DNA of 64,000 nucleotides from Bacteroidota bacterium (GTDB lineage Bacteria; Bacteroidota; Bacteroidia; NS11-12g; UBA955): NCBI GenBank assembly GCA_027621365.1, contig JAQCBH010000001.1, positions 1 to 64,000 of the forward strand, read 5' to 3'. Shown piece by piece: positions 26,232 to 34,922 of this stretch (position 1 is its first letter; each line of letters starts with the position of its first letter). The notes under the pieces were generated by a model. It saw only the letters and a program-made list of their open reading frames with translations, ran no database searches and was not told where the DNA came from. The position numbers and the translations under genes were made by a program.

Positions 26232-27458
26232 ATGCTAGCAACATCTTTTTCTAGGCTTCGTATTTCCTTTTATTTGCGCCAAGATCGTGGCAATAAACAA
26301 GCTCACCCCGTATATGCTCGCCTAACCTGGTTTGGGGAACAAAAGAACATGCCAACAGGGCAGTTTTGCAGTTCTCAAATGTGGGCCGATTGGAGAAAGC
26401 ATGACTTTTCCAAAACACTGGTCAAAGCTATGGCATCTTCTCTCCAACGCTTCGAATTCAATTGCAATGAATCTCTAGATATTCATATAAAACAAGGCCT
26501 TCCCTTTTCCTTGACTACCATTGTCAATCATCTTGTAGGAAAGCAACGAGGTTGGGACACCACTCTGCTGGAATTCTGGAGCGAGTTCAATGAAGAACTC
26601 GAAGTAAATGTTGGCATTCGTCATTCTCGCACTCTGCTTGAAAAGCACAGAAGGAGTGCTTCCTACTTCGGTGAATTTCTCCTTTCTCATGAACACTGTT
26701 CTGACATTCGCCTTTTGCTCCTGTTGCCACGGCATATTGATGCCTTTTTCTTGTTCTTAAGGCGACAAAAGCAGTTGAGCCACAATACGGCCATCAAGCA
26801 CATGCAGCAACTCAAACGAGTCATTCGGGTAGCCTTGTGTGAAGGCATCATTAAAAGTGACCCATTTCGGCGATTCAGTATGGCACTGAGGCCAGTAATT
26901 CCCAGGTTTTTATCGATTCATGAATTGAATCGATTGCAAGCGGTCAACTTACCCATTCATCGAGTCAGCCTAGTCAGGGATCTGTTTATGTTCTCTTGCT
27001 TTACTGGACTGGCTTATTCTGACTTGCAATCACTGAAATTATCTGACATTACAGAAGTTTATGGCCGTCCTTGGATTTTTGCACACCGATTAAAAACCAG
27101 ATCACTGGCTCAAATTCCCCTCATCAATGATGCCCAGATTCTCCTGGAACGATACAAGGCCTTAGCTCCTGCTGGTTATTCATTTGCATTTCCCCGCATT
27201 TCCAATCAAAAACTAAATGCCTACCTCAAAGAGGTTGGACATCTTGCTAATATCGATAAAGTTCTCACCTTCCACATGGCCCGTCATACGTTCGCCACTA
27301 CCATCGCTCTGCAACACGGCATGTCTTTAGAATCCTTGAGTAAAGTCATGGGGCACCATAGCATCAAATCGACCGAGTATTACGCGAAGTTGATGTCTAA
27401 GCGCATTGGTCAAGAGATGAGTGAAATCGAGGCCGCATTCACAACACACAAAATCTAA
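26232..27458 (+). CDS. Tyrosine recombinase (integrase) of island 2
   Basis: 408 residues with the same domain plan as the island 1 integrase: an arm-binding N-terminus, a SAM-like domain, HMARHTFATT, GHHSIKST and the nucleophile in YYAKLM. Here too the first catalytic Arg position has Ala (FTGLAYSDL). The two enzymes share many identical blocks (SNQKLNAYLKE, VRDLFMFSCFTG) and clearly belong to one family, matching their use of the same tRNA target. Confidence 0.93.
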   Translation: MLATSFSRLRISFYLRQDRGNKQAHPVYARLTWFGEQKNMPTGQFCSSQMWADWRKHDFSKTLVKAMASSLQRFEFNCNESLDIHIKQGLPFSLTTIVNHLVGKQRGWDTTLLEFWSEFNEELEVNVGIRHSRTLLEKHRRSASYFGEFLLSHEHCSDIRLLLLLPRHIDAFFLFLRRQKQLSHNTAIKHMQQLKRVIRVALCEGIIKSDPFRRFSMALRPVIPRFLSIHELNRLQAVNLPIHRVSLVRDLFMFSCFTGLAYSDLQSLKLSDITEVYGRPWIFAHRLKTRSLAQIPLINDAQILLERYKALAPAGYSFAFPRISNQKLNAYLKEVGHLANIDKVLTFHMARHTFATTIALQHGMSLESLSKVMGHHSIKSTEYYAKLMSKRIGQEMSEIEAAFTTHKI

Positions 27459-27621
27459 TCGTTTGATATTAGGCGTTTTGTCGGTAACTTAGTTAGAGAA
27501 ACTAAAATAGTAGGGCAATGCACTCGCTATGCAATTGCACCATCAAATTAATATAACCTCCAATACCACAACGAGAGCCCAAAAATTTACATGCATTATC
27601 TTTGATCAATAATCTGCCATT

Positions 27622-28371
27622 ATGAAAATCGACATACCCCGCAAAGCCACATTTCTAGTAGCAGTCATTACTGCACTAATTTCATTTTTTAATACAAGTT
27701 GCAAACCCGATGAGCCTGAACCGAAGAAATATTTGGGGAAATTCTATATAGGTGAGATGCGAGATTACACCTACTTCAAACCCGGCAGCATGTGGGTATA
27801 TGAGTGTGATAGCACAGGAGAACTCGACACGCAGGTCATGCTCAAATGCTTCACTTGGTGGATATCAACCGATTACATCGATTGCGAAGTACTGAGTTTT
27901 CAACGCAAAAGCCTAAACGAGGGAAGTTTGTATACAGATTATGCATCAACTTATACCATTAATTATAATGAGAATTTCAAAAAACAAGGCGATTGGTTAA
28001 ATGTAGAAAAATCTCATAGTGACATCAATCGATGCGGGAAAGACAATGTGTTTTTCACCCCCTTTGACACTACTAAGGAGTACTTTACTGCCGATGGTTC
28101 TAGTGAAACCACCTATAAAAAACTACTCACCAATTACACCGTGAACAACTTCACCTTTGACACTGTAAGGGTTTTCATGGTGCGACGTTCTGAATCAAAC
28201 CCAATGACTAATCATCCATTCTTCAATGACCTTTATCCTAAAAGAAATGTAGAATACTACGTCGCCAAAAACGTTGGAATCATTCAATTAAATGTCACTG
28301 CTCATAGCAGAAGCCTTATCAAAGATAAAAGTCATCATTGGTATTTAAAATACTACAAAATCGTCAATTAA
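27622..28371 (+). CDS. Lipoprotein of unknown function
   Basis: 249 residues; the N-terminal signal ends in FFNTSCKPDE (lipobox Cys at residue 27). The body is beta-rich with aromatic repeats (DYTYFKPGSMWVYECDS) as in many Bacteroidota surface lipoproteins; no family recognised. The downstream truncated ORF begins 1 bp after its stop, so they were probably one operon. Confidence 0.7.
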   Translation: MKIDIPRKATFLVAVITALISFFNTSCKPDEPEPKKYLGKFYIGEMRDYTYFKPGSMWVYECDSTGELDTQVMLKCFTWWISTDYIDCEVLSFQRKSLNEGSLYTDYASTYTINYNENFKKQGDWLNVEKSHSDINRCGKDNVFFTPFDTTKEYFTADGSSETTYKKLLTNYTVNNFTFDTVRVFMVRRSESNPMTNHPFFNDLYPKRNVEYYVAKNVGIIQLNVTAHSRSLIKDKSHHWYLKYYKIVN

Positions 28372-28372
28372 T

Positions 28373-28498
28373 TTGCGCAAATATTACACGTTACTTTGTT
28401 GCTTTTTAAGCGTTGTTGGACTCGCCGCTCAAACAACAGAATACGAATTGGAGAACAAGTGTAATACTCCCCAGTTGATGAACCTAAAGTCTGCTTGA
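28373..28498 (+). pseudogene. Truncated secreted protein (signal peptide only)
   Basis: A TTG at 28373 opens a 41-codon frame with a good signal peptide (LLCCFLSVVGLAAQ) followed by about 22 residues and a TGA. It reads like the 5' end of a secreted-protein gene that lost its body when the IS fragment downstream arrived. Too short for the ORF track. The opposite-strand ORF here (28368-28586) looks meaningless. Confidence 0.45.
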
Positions 28499-28616
28499 GT
28501 AATGATTGGTGTTTAATAAAACTGTATTGAACTAATTGCTGTATTATTCGAAAATTCAATTCAAGAGTACGAAGCTGAATTGTCAATTTGTTGATGAATA
28601 TGTATCAATTGGAAGG

Positions 28617-28730
28617 AATTTTTTTAGTGCGTACTAGGTAGTCCGTCCAACTCGGACTGGTATACTGTGATCCTTGGTCTGAATTGATGATTTCAGGCGC
28701 TCCGTTTTCTGCCATAACTGTTTGCAAAAA
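28617..28730 (-). pseudogene. IS3-family transposase fragment (rve core)
   Basis: About 38 codons spelling ENGAPEIINSDQGSQYTSP, the D-x-G segment with the second catalytic Asp of the DDE/rve domain of IS3-type OrfB. Nothing before or after it matches a transposase, and no inverted repeats are visible. A dead remnant that probably marks a past rearrangement. Together with the truncated ORF it fills the gap 28372-28784. Confidence 0.8.
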
Positions 28731-28784
28731 TTTCTGTAACAAATTAATGCGTATATTTGTTACGAAAGATTTTGTTAAACTTGT

Positions 28785-29396
28785 ATGGAATTGACTGAAA
28801 AACAGATAATTGCAAGAATTAGGGCGCATGGTAGAGGTTTTGTGTTTTCTACGAAGCTGTTTTCTTCTTTGACGGATGATTCAGCCAGTGTTCGGACCGC
28901 ATTAACACGGCTAGTGCAAAAGAAATCCATTAGGCGATTGTCACATGGTTTATACGATTTCCCCATTGTGCATCCCCAATTGGGGGCATTAGTTCCATCT
29001 GTCGAAAATGTTATTAATGCTATAAAATCAGCTGATGCCATTGAGGTTCAAGCAACGGGGGCTTATGCTGCCAATCTTTTGGGCCTATCTACCCAAATCC
29101 CGATGCGTATCGAACTTTACACCAATGGTCCGCGTCGGAAAATTCGTTTCGGGAATCAAGAAATTATATTGAAACCTACAACCCCTAAAAATATGATAGG
29201 CGCAGGAACGAAAGCGGGATTAATTCTTCATGCACTTCGCCAAATAGGACAGAATAATGTGACTGACGAAATGATCAATCAGATTAAAAGCAAGATCATT
29301 GATGCGGATATAAAACACATTAAAAAACAAATACCATACGCCCCAGCTTGGATTTCCAAAATCATGCGCACACTTATTAATGAAAAGGAATCATGA
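28785..29396 (+). CDS. AbiEi-like antitoxin (DUF6088 type)
   Basis: 203 residues: an N-terminal winged helix (SVRTALTRLVQKKSIRRLSHGLYDFP) and a C-terminal AbiEi-like domain (VQATGAYAANLLGLSTQIP, ELYTNGPRRKIRFG). Family knowledge: the DNA-binding antitoxin represses its own operon and neutralises the nucleotidyltransferase toxin. It overlaps the toxin gene by ATGA (29393-29396), the classical arrangement. Confidence 0.88.
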   Translation: MELTEKQIIARIRAHGRGFVFSTKLFSSLTDDSASVRTALTRLVQKKSIRRLSHGLYDFPIVHPQLGALVPSVENVINAIKSADAIEVQATGAYAANLLGLSTQIPMRIELYTNGPRRKIRFGNQEIILKPTTPKNMIGAGTKAGLILHALRQIGQNNVTDEMINQIKSKIIDADIKHIKKQIPYAPAWISKIMRTLINEKES

Positions 29397-30418
29397 ACTC
29401 ATTCGTAACATTATCAGCTGAAGAACGTAGCTTGTTTTGTCGTCAAGCCGCTGAAAGAATGACGATGCCACTACCTGCTGCGGTTATTGAAAAAGATTTT
29501 TGGGTTTGTTGGATGCTCCAAGTATTAAATGAAATTCCAGATTTGCAAGGCAATATCACTTTCAAAGGTGGGACATCCCTGTCAAAAGCATGGGGATTGA
29601 TTGAACGATTTTCGGAGGATATTGACATTGCCATCAATCGAAAGGTATTTGGCCAACAACCACCGTATGGTGCAGAAGATGCAGCATCTAATTCTCAACG
29701 CAAATTACGATTAATAGAACTTGAGCAAAAGAGTGCGGCTTTTATCATCCATGAACTTTTGCCTCAACTGAATCAAAAAATATCTGAACTATTGAATCCG
29801 GGTGAATTTGCACTAAGACCTGTTCAGAAAGGAAACGAAGTAAATATCGAATTTGAATATCCTGGTACGCTGAAAGATGAATTGGGTGGTTTGTTGCCGG
29901 TTGTCTTGATTGAGTTGGTTCCTAGAGCAGACGAACTACCCAACGAAAACAGGGAAATAACGTCGATCGTATTTGAGACGTTTCCGGAAATATTGGGAGA
30001 GGGGTCATTCATGGTTTCTACGTTGACTCCCGAACGAACTTTCATGGAAAAGTTGCTGTTTATTCATGAGACGCTGGAAGGATTTAACAAAGGAAGTGAG
30101 CGGAAGAGTCGACACTATTATGATCTTTTCAAACTATATGAGGCGGGCGTCTTCGATAATATTAAATCGAATCGGGAATTACTTAGAAAAGTGGTGGAGC
30201 ATCGCCAAACATTTTTTCGATACAATGCTCTTGATTATGACGGGATATTGGATAAGGGAGTGAGTGTAGCGCCGAGTAAAGAAAGTCTCGCTGATTGGCG
30301 AAGTGACTATGTAAGAACCGCAGTGATGATATATAACAGTGCTCCCTCATTTGATGAGTTAATGGAGTTTGCCGAGCGTTTTGAGAAAGAGTTCAATGAT
30401 TGGGTTCGAGCAAAATGA
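29393..30418 (+). CDS. AbiEii/AbiGii-family nucleotidyltransferase toxin
   Basis: 341 residues. The nucleotidyltransferase core is visible as FKGGTSLSKAWGLIERFSEDIDIAI (residues about 58-82; the two Asp of the D-x-D are metal ligands), with a Lys/Arg-rich HYYDLFKLYEAGVF helix further on. Family knowledge: AbiEii uses nucleotides (GTP in characterised members) and arrests growth, for example during phage infection. Together with the upstream gene it gives island 2 a stabilisation or defence function. Confidence 0.9.
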   Translation: MNSFVTLSAEERSLFCRQAAERMTMPLPAAVIEKDFWVCWMLQVLNEIPDLQGNITFKGGTSLSKAWGLIERFSEDIDIAINRKVFGQQPPYGAEDAASNSQRKLRLIELEQKSAAFIIHELLPQLNQKISELLNPGEFALRPVQKGNEVNIEFEYPGTLKDELGGLLPVVLIELVPRADELPNENREITSIVFETFPEILGEGSFMVSTLTPERTFMEKLLFIHETLEGFNKGSERKSRHYYDLFKLYEAGVFDNIKSNRELLRKVVEHRQTFFRYNALDYDGILDKGVSVAPSKESLADWRSDYVRTAVMIYNSAPSFDELMEFAERFEKEFNDWVRAK

Positions 30419-30505
30419 TCCAAGTTAATTCATTTGTGTCTGTGGAAAACTATGGTAAATCCCAACTAATTGATTATCAATATCAATGAAACAAAAATAA
30501 AAAAT

Positions 30506-30518
30506 CCTCTCTCTCCGC
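30506..30518 (+). other. att site, right end of island 2
   Basis: CCTCTCTCTCCGC, 13 bp identical to the tRNA-Ser end; the preceding ATC also matches apart from one missing C. Chromosomal DNA with a tRNA-type terminator follows immediately. The copy AATTGATTATCAAT of the island 2 left end is 25 bp upstream. Confidence 0.75.
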
Positions 30519-30528
30519 CCCCAAGCAA

Positions 30529-30554
30529 AAGCCCGGCAATAGCCGGGTTTTTTT
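30529..30554 (+). terminator. Original terminator of tRNA-Ser, displaced by the islands
   Basis: CCCGGC/GCCGGG stem with AATA loop and seven T. Before integration it would have stood about 10 bp after the tRNA. The flanks CCAAGCAAAAGCC and ATGCCCC recur, inverted, in the tandem repeat downstream. Confidence 0.85.
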
Positions 30555-30557
30555 ATG

Positions 30558-30838
30558 CCCCCAGAACCGGAGCCAAGCTCGCTTGAGCGAAGGTGATAGG
30601 GCATAAAAAACACCGCCGACGGCGGTGGCTTCTGCTTGGAGAAGCCTCCCCTCTAGGGTTCAGCGAACGCAGTGAGCTAATCCCGAATTCATAAAGCCCC
30701 CCCCAGAACCGGGGCCAAGCTCGCTTGAGCAAAGGTGATGGGGCATAAAAAACATCGCCGAAGGCGGTGGCTTTTGCTTGGGGAAGCCTTCCCTCCAGGG
30801 TTCAGCGAACGCAGTGAGCTAGTCCCGAATTCACAAAT
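30558..30838 (+). repeat. Two-copy tandem repeat, 142-bp period, with minus-strand terminators
   Basis: Copy 1 is 30558-30696 and copy 2 30700-30838; they differ at scattered positions. Each contains a hairpin (CACCGCC GAC GGCGGTG at 30611-30627; CATCGCC GAA GGCGGTG at 30753-30769) preceded on the plus strand by A6, so on the minus strand it is a terminator with T6. Each hairpin has flanks that are the inverse of those of the terminator at 30529. The repeat fills most of the 469-bp gap before the SulP gene; the ORF-track start in it is spurious. Confidence 0.8.
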
Positions 30839-30850
30839 CCCCCCCTTTCA

Positions 30851-30881
30851 TTGCCCTCCCCAATCAAGAGGCTTACTTTTG
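30851..30881 (+). promoter_or_regulatory. Promoter of the SulP gene
   Basis: TTG at 30851-30853, a 20-nt gap, and TACTTTTG at 30874-30881. The -7 box ends 6 nt before the ATG, so the transcript has almost no leader. Confidence 0.6.
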
Positions 30882-30887
30882 CGGCCC

Positions 30888-32417
30888 ATGAAGCCCTACA
30901 TCAAGCTCTTTGACTTCCAGCAACAAGTAAATTACAAAAACGAAATCCTTTCGGGTCTTACCGTAGCCTTGGCCCTGGTACCCGAAGCGGTGGCGTTTGC
31001 CTTGATCGCAGGCCTCTCCCCTTTAACCGGTTTATATGCGGCATTTGTAATGGGCCTAGTCACCTCCCTATTGGGCGGTCGTCCCGGTATGATTTCAGGC
31101 GCGACGGGCGCGGTTGCGGTGGTACTGGTTTCCTTGGTCAAAGATTTTGGTGTCGAATACGTTTTTGCGACGGTCATCCTAGCCGGCATCATGCAACTAT
31201 TGGCCGGTCTACTGAAGCTCGGAAAGCTCATGCGCTTGGTCCCGCACCCCGTCATTTTTGGATTTGTCAATGGCCTAGCTATCGTGATTTTCTCCGCTCA
31301 GCTTGTACATTTTCAAGACGACAGCGGTCAATGGCTCAGCGCATCATCCCTGTACACCATACTTGGACTGGTTGCCTTGACCATGCTTATCATTTGGGGC
31401 CTTCCCCGCATCAGCAAAGCCATTCCGGCTTCACTGGTTTCCATATTGACCATCTTTGGCTTGGTAACGCTCTTTCAAATTGACACCAAAACCGTGGGTG
31501 ACATTGCCTCCATCAAAGGCAGCTTCCCGCCATTTCACTTGCCCAGCATTCCGGTGAATATTGAAACGCTCATGATCATCTTGCCTTATGCCTGCATCGT
31601 AGCAGGCGTGGGTCTGATCGAGAGTCTACTCACCTTGAACATCGTTGACGAAATCACCGAATCACGCGGCCGAGGCAACAAAGAAGCCATCGCTCAAGGT
31701 CTAGCCAACATTGCTTCCGGCCTGTTCTCGGGCATGGGCGGATGCGCGATGATTGGACAAAGTTTGATCAATGTTTCCAACGGAGCCCGGGCCCGCCTTT
31801 CCGGCATCGTAGCCTCTGTCATGCTCTTGGTCTTTGTGATGTTTGGCTCTAGCCTCATAGAACAGGTCCCCATCGCCGCGCTTACTGGATTGATGATCAT
31901 GGTTTCGATTGGAACATTCGAATGGGCTAGCATTAGAACCTTCAATAAAATGCCCAAATCAGATGTATTAGTGATGGTTTTGGTCACCCTGGTCACTGTC
32001 TTTCTTCACAACCTTGCCTTGGCAGTATTGGTGGGTGTCATCATTTCTGCTTTGGTATTTTCGTGGGACAACGCCAAACGCATACGGGCTCGAAAATCGA
32101 TTGACGACAAAGGTGTCAAGCACTACGAAATCTATGGCCCCCTATTTTTCGGATCAGTCGCAGCTTTCTTAGAGAAATTCGAAGTTCAAAACGACCCACA
32201 CGAAGTCATCATTGACTTTTTTGAAAGCCGAATCGTCGACATGTCGGCCATAGAGGCCGTCAACAAAGTGACTGCGCGATACCGAAAGGCTGGAAAGGTC
32301 ATTCGTCTGAAACACCTCAGTCCTGATTGCCGTTCGTTGCTGGACAATGCCGACGAACTCATTGACATCAATGTAGTCGAAGACCCATCTTACAAGGTCG
32401 TAACAGACTCCATTTGA
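30888..32417 (+). CDS. SulP-family anion transporter with STAS domain
   Basis: 509 residues from the ATG at 30888 (MKPYIKLFDF); the longer ORF start runs through the repeat. About 10-12 membrane segments with the SulP core (VPEAVAFALIAGLSPLTGLYAAF, GGRPGMISGATGA), then a C-terminal STAS domain (about 400-500). Family knowledge: Na+- or H+-coupled uptake of sulfate, bicarbonate or dicarboxylates; the substrate cannot be told. Single gene, convergent with the AarF gene. Confidence 0.92.
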   Translation: MKPYIKLFDFQQQVNYKNEILSGLTVALALVPEAVAFALIAGLSPLTGLYAAFVMGLVTSLLGGRPGMISGATGAVAVVLVSLVKDFGVEYVFATVILAGIMQLLAGLLKLGKLMRLVPHPVIFGFVNGLAIVIFSAQLVHFQDDSGQWLSASSLYTILGLVALTMLIIWGLPRISKAIPASLVSILTIFGLVTLFQIDTKTVGDIASIKGSFPPFHLPSIPVNIETLMIILPYACIVAGVGLIESLLTLNIVDEITESRGRGNKEAIAQGLANIASGLFSGMGGCAMIGQSLINVSNGARARLSGIVASVMLLVFVMFGSSLIEQVPIAALTGLMIMVSIGTFEWASIRTFNKMPKSDVLVMVLVTLVTVFLHNLALAVLVGVIISALVFSWDNAKRIRARKSIDDKGVKHYEIYGPLFFGSVAAFLEKFEVQNDPHEVIIDFFESRIVDMSAIEAVNKVTARYRKAGKVIRLKHLSPDCRSLLDNADELIDINVVEDPSYKVVTDSI

Positions 32418-32423
32418 TTGAAC

Positions 32424-33752
32424 CTAAAGGTTACACTTCACTCGCAAGCGATCCACCCAAGCTAGATCTCGATTGACAACCGTCGCATTCAAATCAGCCA
32501 TCAAGCTGTAAATACCGAAATAGGTTCGGTTGACATACAAAGCATGCTTGCTGCCTCTGGGCTGGGTCGGTTTTCGCACTCCTGGTAATCGGTAAATTCG
32601 TTCTCCTTCCTCGTAAATCTCATCCAAGTAATCTTGGGTGAAGTGAAACTCGGCCTCTTGAAAGGGACGCGACAACAAACGCGTCATTCGCAAAAATGCC
32701 TCGGTCAAATCTTGTTGCAGCGACTCGCTATCACCGGGGAATATCATCTCGATTCCACGCATGAGCTTATCGATGATCACAGGATTCTCCTGCACCTCTT
32801 GAATCAACAACGGAAAGTAGGAATGGTAAAAGTCTTCCGGAACTTCTTTCACGCAGCCAAAGTCAATGATGCCCACTTTCGCGTCTTGCGTAAACAGGAA
32901 ATTACCCGGGTGAGGGTCAGCATGAATGCAGCGTAATTCGTGCAACTGATACTCATAAAAATCCCAGAGGGCCTGGGCCACCTGATTTTTCTCCTCTTGC
33001 GAAGGCTGTGTCTGTAAATATTCAGCGAGGTGCTGACCTTGCAGCAAATCCATCACTAGGACTTTCGAGGTACTCCACTGAGGATAATACTGAGGAAAAT
33101 GAACATTTTCGATGTGCGAACAGGCAGCCGCCACCTCTTGACCGCGTTGCAATTCCAAGTCGTAGCGCGTCTCTTCTAACAGCTTTTCCTCAACCTCTTC
33201 GAAGTATTTCTGCATTTCCTTTTCGGGCAGACCAAACATGGCGTTGGCCACGGGCTTGACCAATTTCAAATCGCTTTTGATGGCCTCTGCTACTCCCGGG
33301 TACTGAATTTTCACTGCATACATCTTCCCTTCTTTTTCCGCTACGTGCACCTGGCCAATACTGGCGGCAGCTAGGCTTTTCGAATCGAAGCGATCAAAAT
33401 CTTGCGACGGATAATGGCCCAAGGCTGATTGATAGGCCTTCATCACCAATGGACCTGACATCGGCGGTGCCGAGTACTGAGACAAGGCAAACTTCTGGGT
33501 ATAAGCTTTGGGCAAAACGGCCTTATCCATGCTCAGCATCTGAGCCACCTTAAGGGCACTTCCCTTTAGCTGACTCAATGAGTTATAGATGTCTTGGGCA
33601 TTGTCCTCGTGCAAGGATTCTCGATCTTCCTTGCCCGTGGCTACTTTTTTGGCATAGAACTTCAGGTAATTGCCCCCAATTTTCGCACCCGTTCCTACCA
33701 ACTTTGCCGCCCGACCCACCTTGGAACGAATGACCGAATCTTGTGATTCCAT
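32424..33752 (-). CDS. AarF/ABC1/UbiB-family atypical kinase
   Basis: 442 residues. ABC1 family hallmarks: LKGSALKVAQMLSMD (KxGQ-like motif), AAASIGQVHVAE (Ala-rich loop), VKIQYPG (Lys), ADPHPGNFLF (catalytic Asp/Asn) and IDFGCVKE (metal Asp). Family knowledge: protein-kinase-like ATPases linked to quinone biosynthesis and lipid homeostasis. The start overlaps the stop of the TetR-like gene (TAATG), so they are one operon. Confidence 0.9.
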   Translation of the reverse strand: MESQDSVIRSKVGRAAKLVGTGAKIGGNYLKFYAKKVATGKEDRESLHEDNAQDIYNSLSQLKGSALKVAQMLSMDKAVLPKAYTQKFALSQYSAPPMSGPLVMKAYQSALGHYPSQDFDRFDSKSLAAASIGQVHVAEKEGKMYAVKIQYPGVAEAIKSDLKLVKPVANAMFGLPEKEMQKYFEEVEEKLLEETRYDLELQRGQEVAAACSHIENVHFPQYYPQWSTSKVLVMDLLQGQHLAEYLQTQPSQEEKNQVAQALWDFYEYQLHELRCIHADPHPGNFLFTQDAKVGIIDFGCVKEVPEDFYHSYFPLLIQEVQENPVIIDKLMRGIEMIFPGDSESLQQDLTEAFLRMTRLLSRPFQEAEFHFTQDYLDEIYEEGERIYRLPGVRKPTQPRGSKHALYVNRTYFGIYSLMADLNATVVNRDLAWVDRLRVKCNL

Positions 33753-34375
33753 TAACGGTTTTGGAACAAGAATTTGCCAAAATCTATGGCCTTGCCTAGG
33801 GTATTGCTCTGCAACAATTCAAACGAAAGAGTGAATAGTTTCTCAATGCAGGCGTCAGTTTGCTCAAAGCCCTTGCTTCGGTCTTTCAACCAAAAATGAA
33901 AAACAAAGGCCGCATTGGCAAACAGAGTATTGTGATTGATCATGTCCGTCTTGTCTTTCAAGACATCTATCTTGAGATCCATTCCCGTCAAGCCGATTCC
34001 ACTTGAATAGGACAGAAACTCTTCTCTCCAGGCCCTCATTCCGTGGAAGGAATCAGTGGGGTTTTGCCAAGAGCCATACGCTTGAATCAAATAGCTTCGG
34101 TTGGCCTTAAGGGTCTCGACAAAAGCGTACATGGCACTGAGCATCTTCTCATGGGGCTCAGCAGACAGATAAAATTCTTCCTGGTTCAAGGATTCTACAC
34201 TGATAGACCATAGGTGTACCAACACAGATTCCTTCACCGAACGCAAATCAGAAAATTCTAGGTAAAATTCTGATTCTGAAAAACTTGCATCCTCGCAAAA
34301 TTTGAAAACACTCTTGGGTTCAACTTCGAATTGATTGAACCACCACATGTATCGAGTTATGATGTCATTTTTCAT
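33752..34375 (-). CDS. TetR-like regulator paired with the AarF gene
   Basis: 207 residues from the ATG at 34375; the ORF-track start adds 32 doubtful residues. The first 60 residues (IITRYMWWFNQFEVEP ... DLRSVKESVL) look like a degenerate TetR helix-turn-helix and the rest is all-helical with the size of a TetR ligand domain. The HTH is weak, so it could be a TetR-fold or COQ9-like protein without DNA binding; COQ9 has a TetR fold and works in quinone synthesis, which would fit the ABC1-kinase neighbour. That link is inference. Confidence 0.6.
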   Translation of the reverse strand: MKNDIITRYMWWFNQFEVEPKSVFKFCEDASFSESEFYLEFSDLRSVKESVLVHLWSISVESLNQEEFYLSAEPHEKMLSAMYAFVETLKANRSYLIQAYGSWQNPTDSFHGMRAWREEFLSYSSGIGLTGMDLKIDVLKDKTDMINHNTLFANAAFVFHFWLKDRSKGFEQTDACIEKLFTLSFELLQSNTLGKAIDFGKFLFQNR

Positions 34376-34549
34376 CTCAGGTATAACCAACTTTCTGGCA
34401 AATGGTTCGCTGAAAAAACACCAAATCTCCCCAGCCTTATCCCAAAAGACAGACGCCTCTTTCCTTCTCAACCGACGATAACGATTGCTTACTCAATTTG
34501 TGAACGACAGAAACCCACAATCCCCTCATTTACATGCAACTTGAGCTCC

Positions 34550-34909
34550 ATGAACGACTCAGGTATTTTCTCTGCTCGCACATACCTATTCAAAGCCATC
34601 TTTGGCTTGTTTCTGTGCGCTTTGTGCAGCTGCGAACCGATTGGCCAAGAAACAGTGGTGGCCAACTTTGAATTCCCAGATTCCAATTTTATCGCACCTT
34701 GTGAAGTCCCGATCACCAACACCAGTGAGGCTTTTCACCGCTTGCGATGGGATTTTGGCAACGGCCAAAGCAGCGAAGAAATCAATCCCGTTGCTCGATA
34801 TGACAGTGCTGGCATTTATTCCGTTACCCTATGGGCCGACGGATATTTTGACGGGGCCACCGATTGGACGGACACCCAAACCAAATTCATCGTCATTTTG
34901 AAACCCTAA
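34550..34909 (+). CDS. Small PKD-domain lipoprotein
   Basis: 119 residues from the ATG at 34550. Hydrophobic signal with Cys in LCALCSCEPIG; then a single PKD domain (FHRLRWDFGNGQSSEE, YDSAGIYSVTLWA). PKD domains are beta sandwiches in surface proteins. The longer ORF-track start runs through the divergent promoter region and is unlikely. Convergent with fdsA. Confidence 0.7.
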   Translation: MNDSGIFSARTYLFKAIFGLFLCALCSCEPIGQETVVANFEFPDSNFIAPCEVPITNTSEAFHRLRWDFGNGQSSEEINPVARYDSAGIYSVTLWADGYFDGATDWTDTQTKFIVILKP

Positions 34910-34922
34910 AGGGCAAACTCTA

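Noticed and set aside
14691-27458. Either tyrosine recombinase as the integron integrase (IntI) of the attC-like cassettes
   Set aside because: Both have the arm-binding/SAM-like plan of Bacteroidota island integrases, sit at tRNA att sites, and lack the extra IntI helix as far as I can see.
28368-28586. 72-codon minus-strand ORF in island 2
   Set aside because: It overlaps the plus-strand signal-peptide remnant and reads as random sequence.
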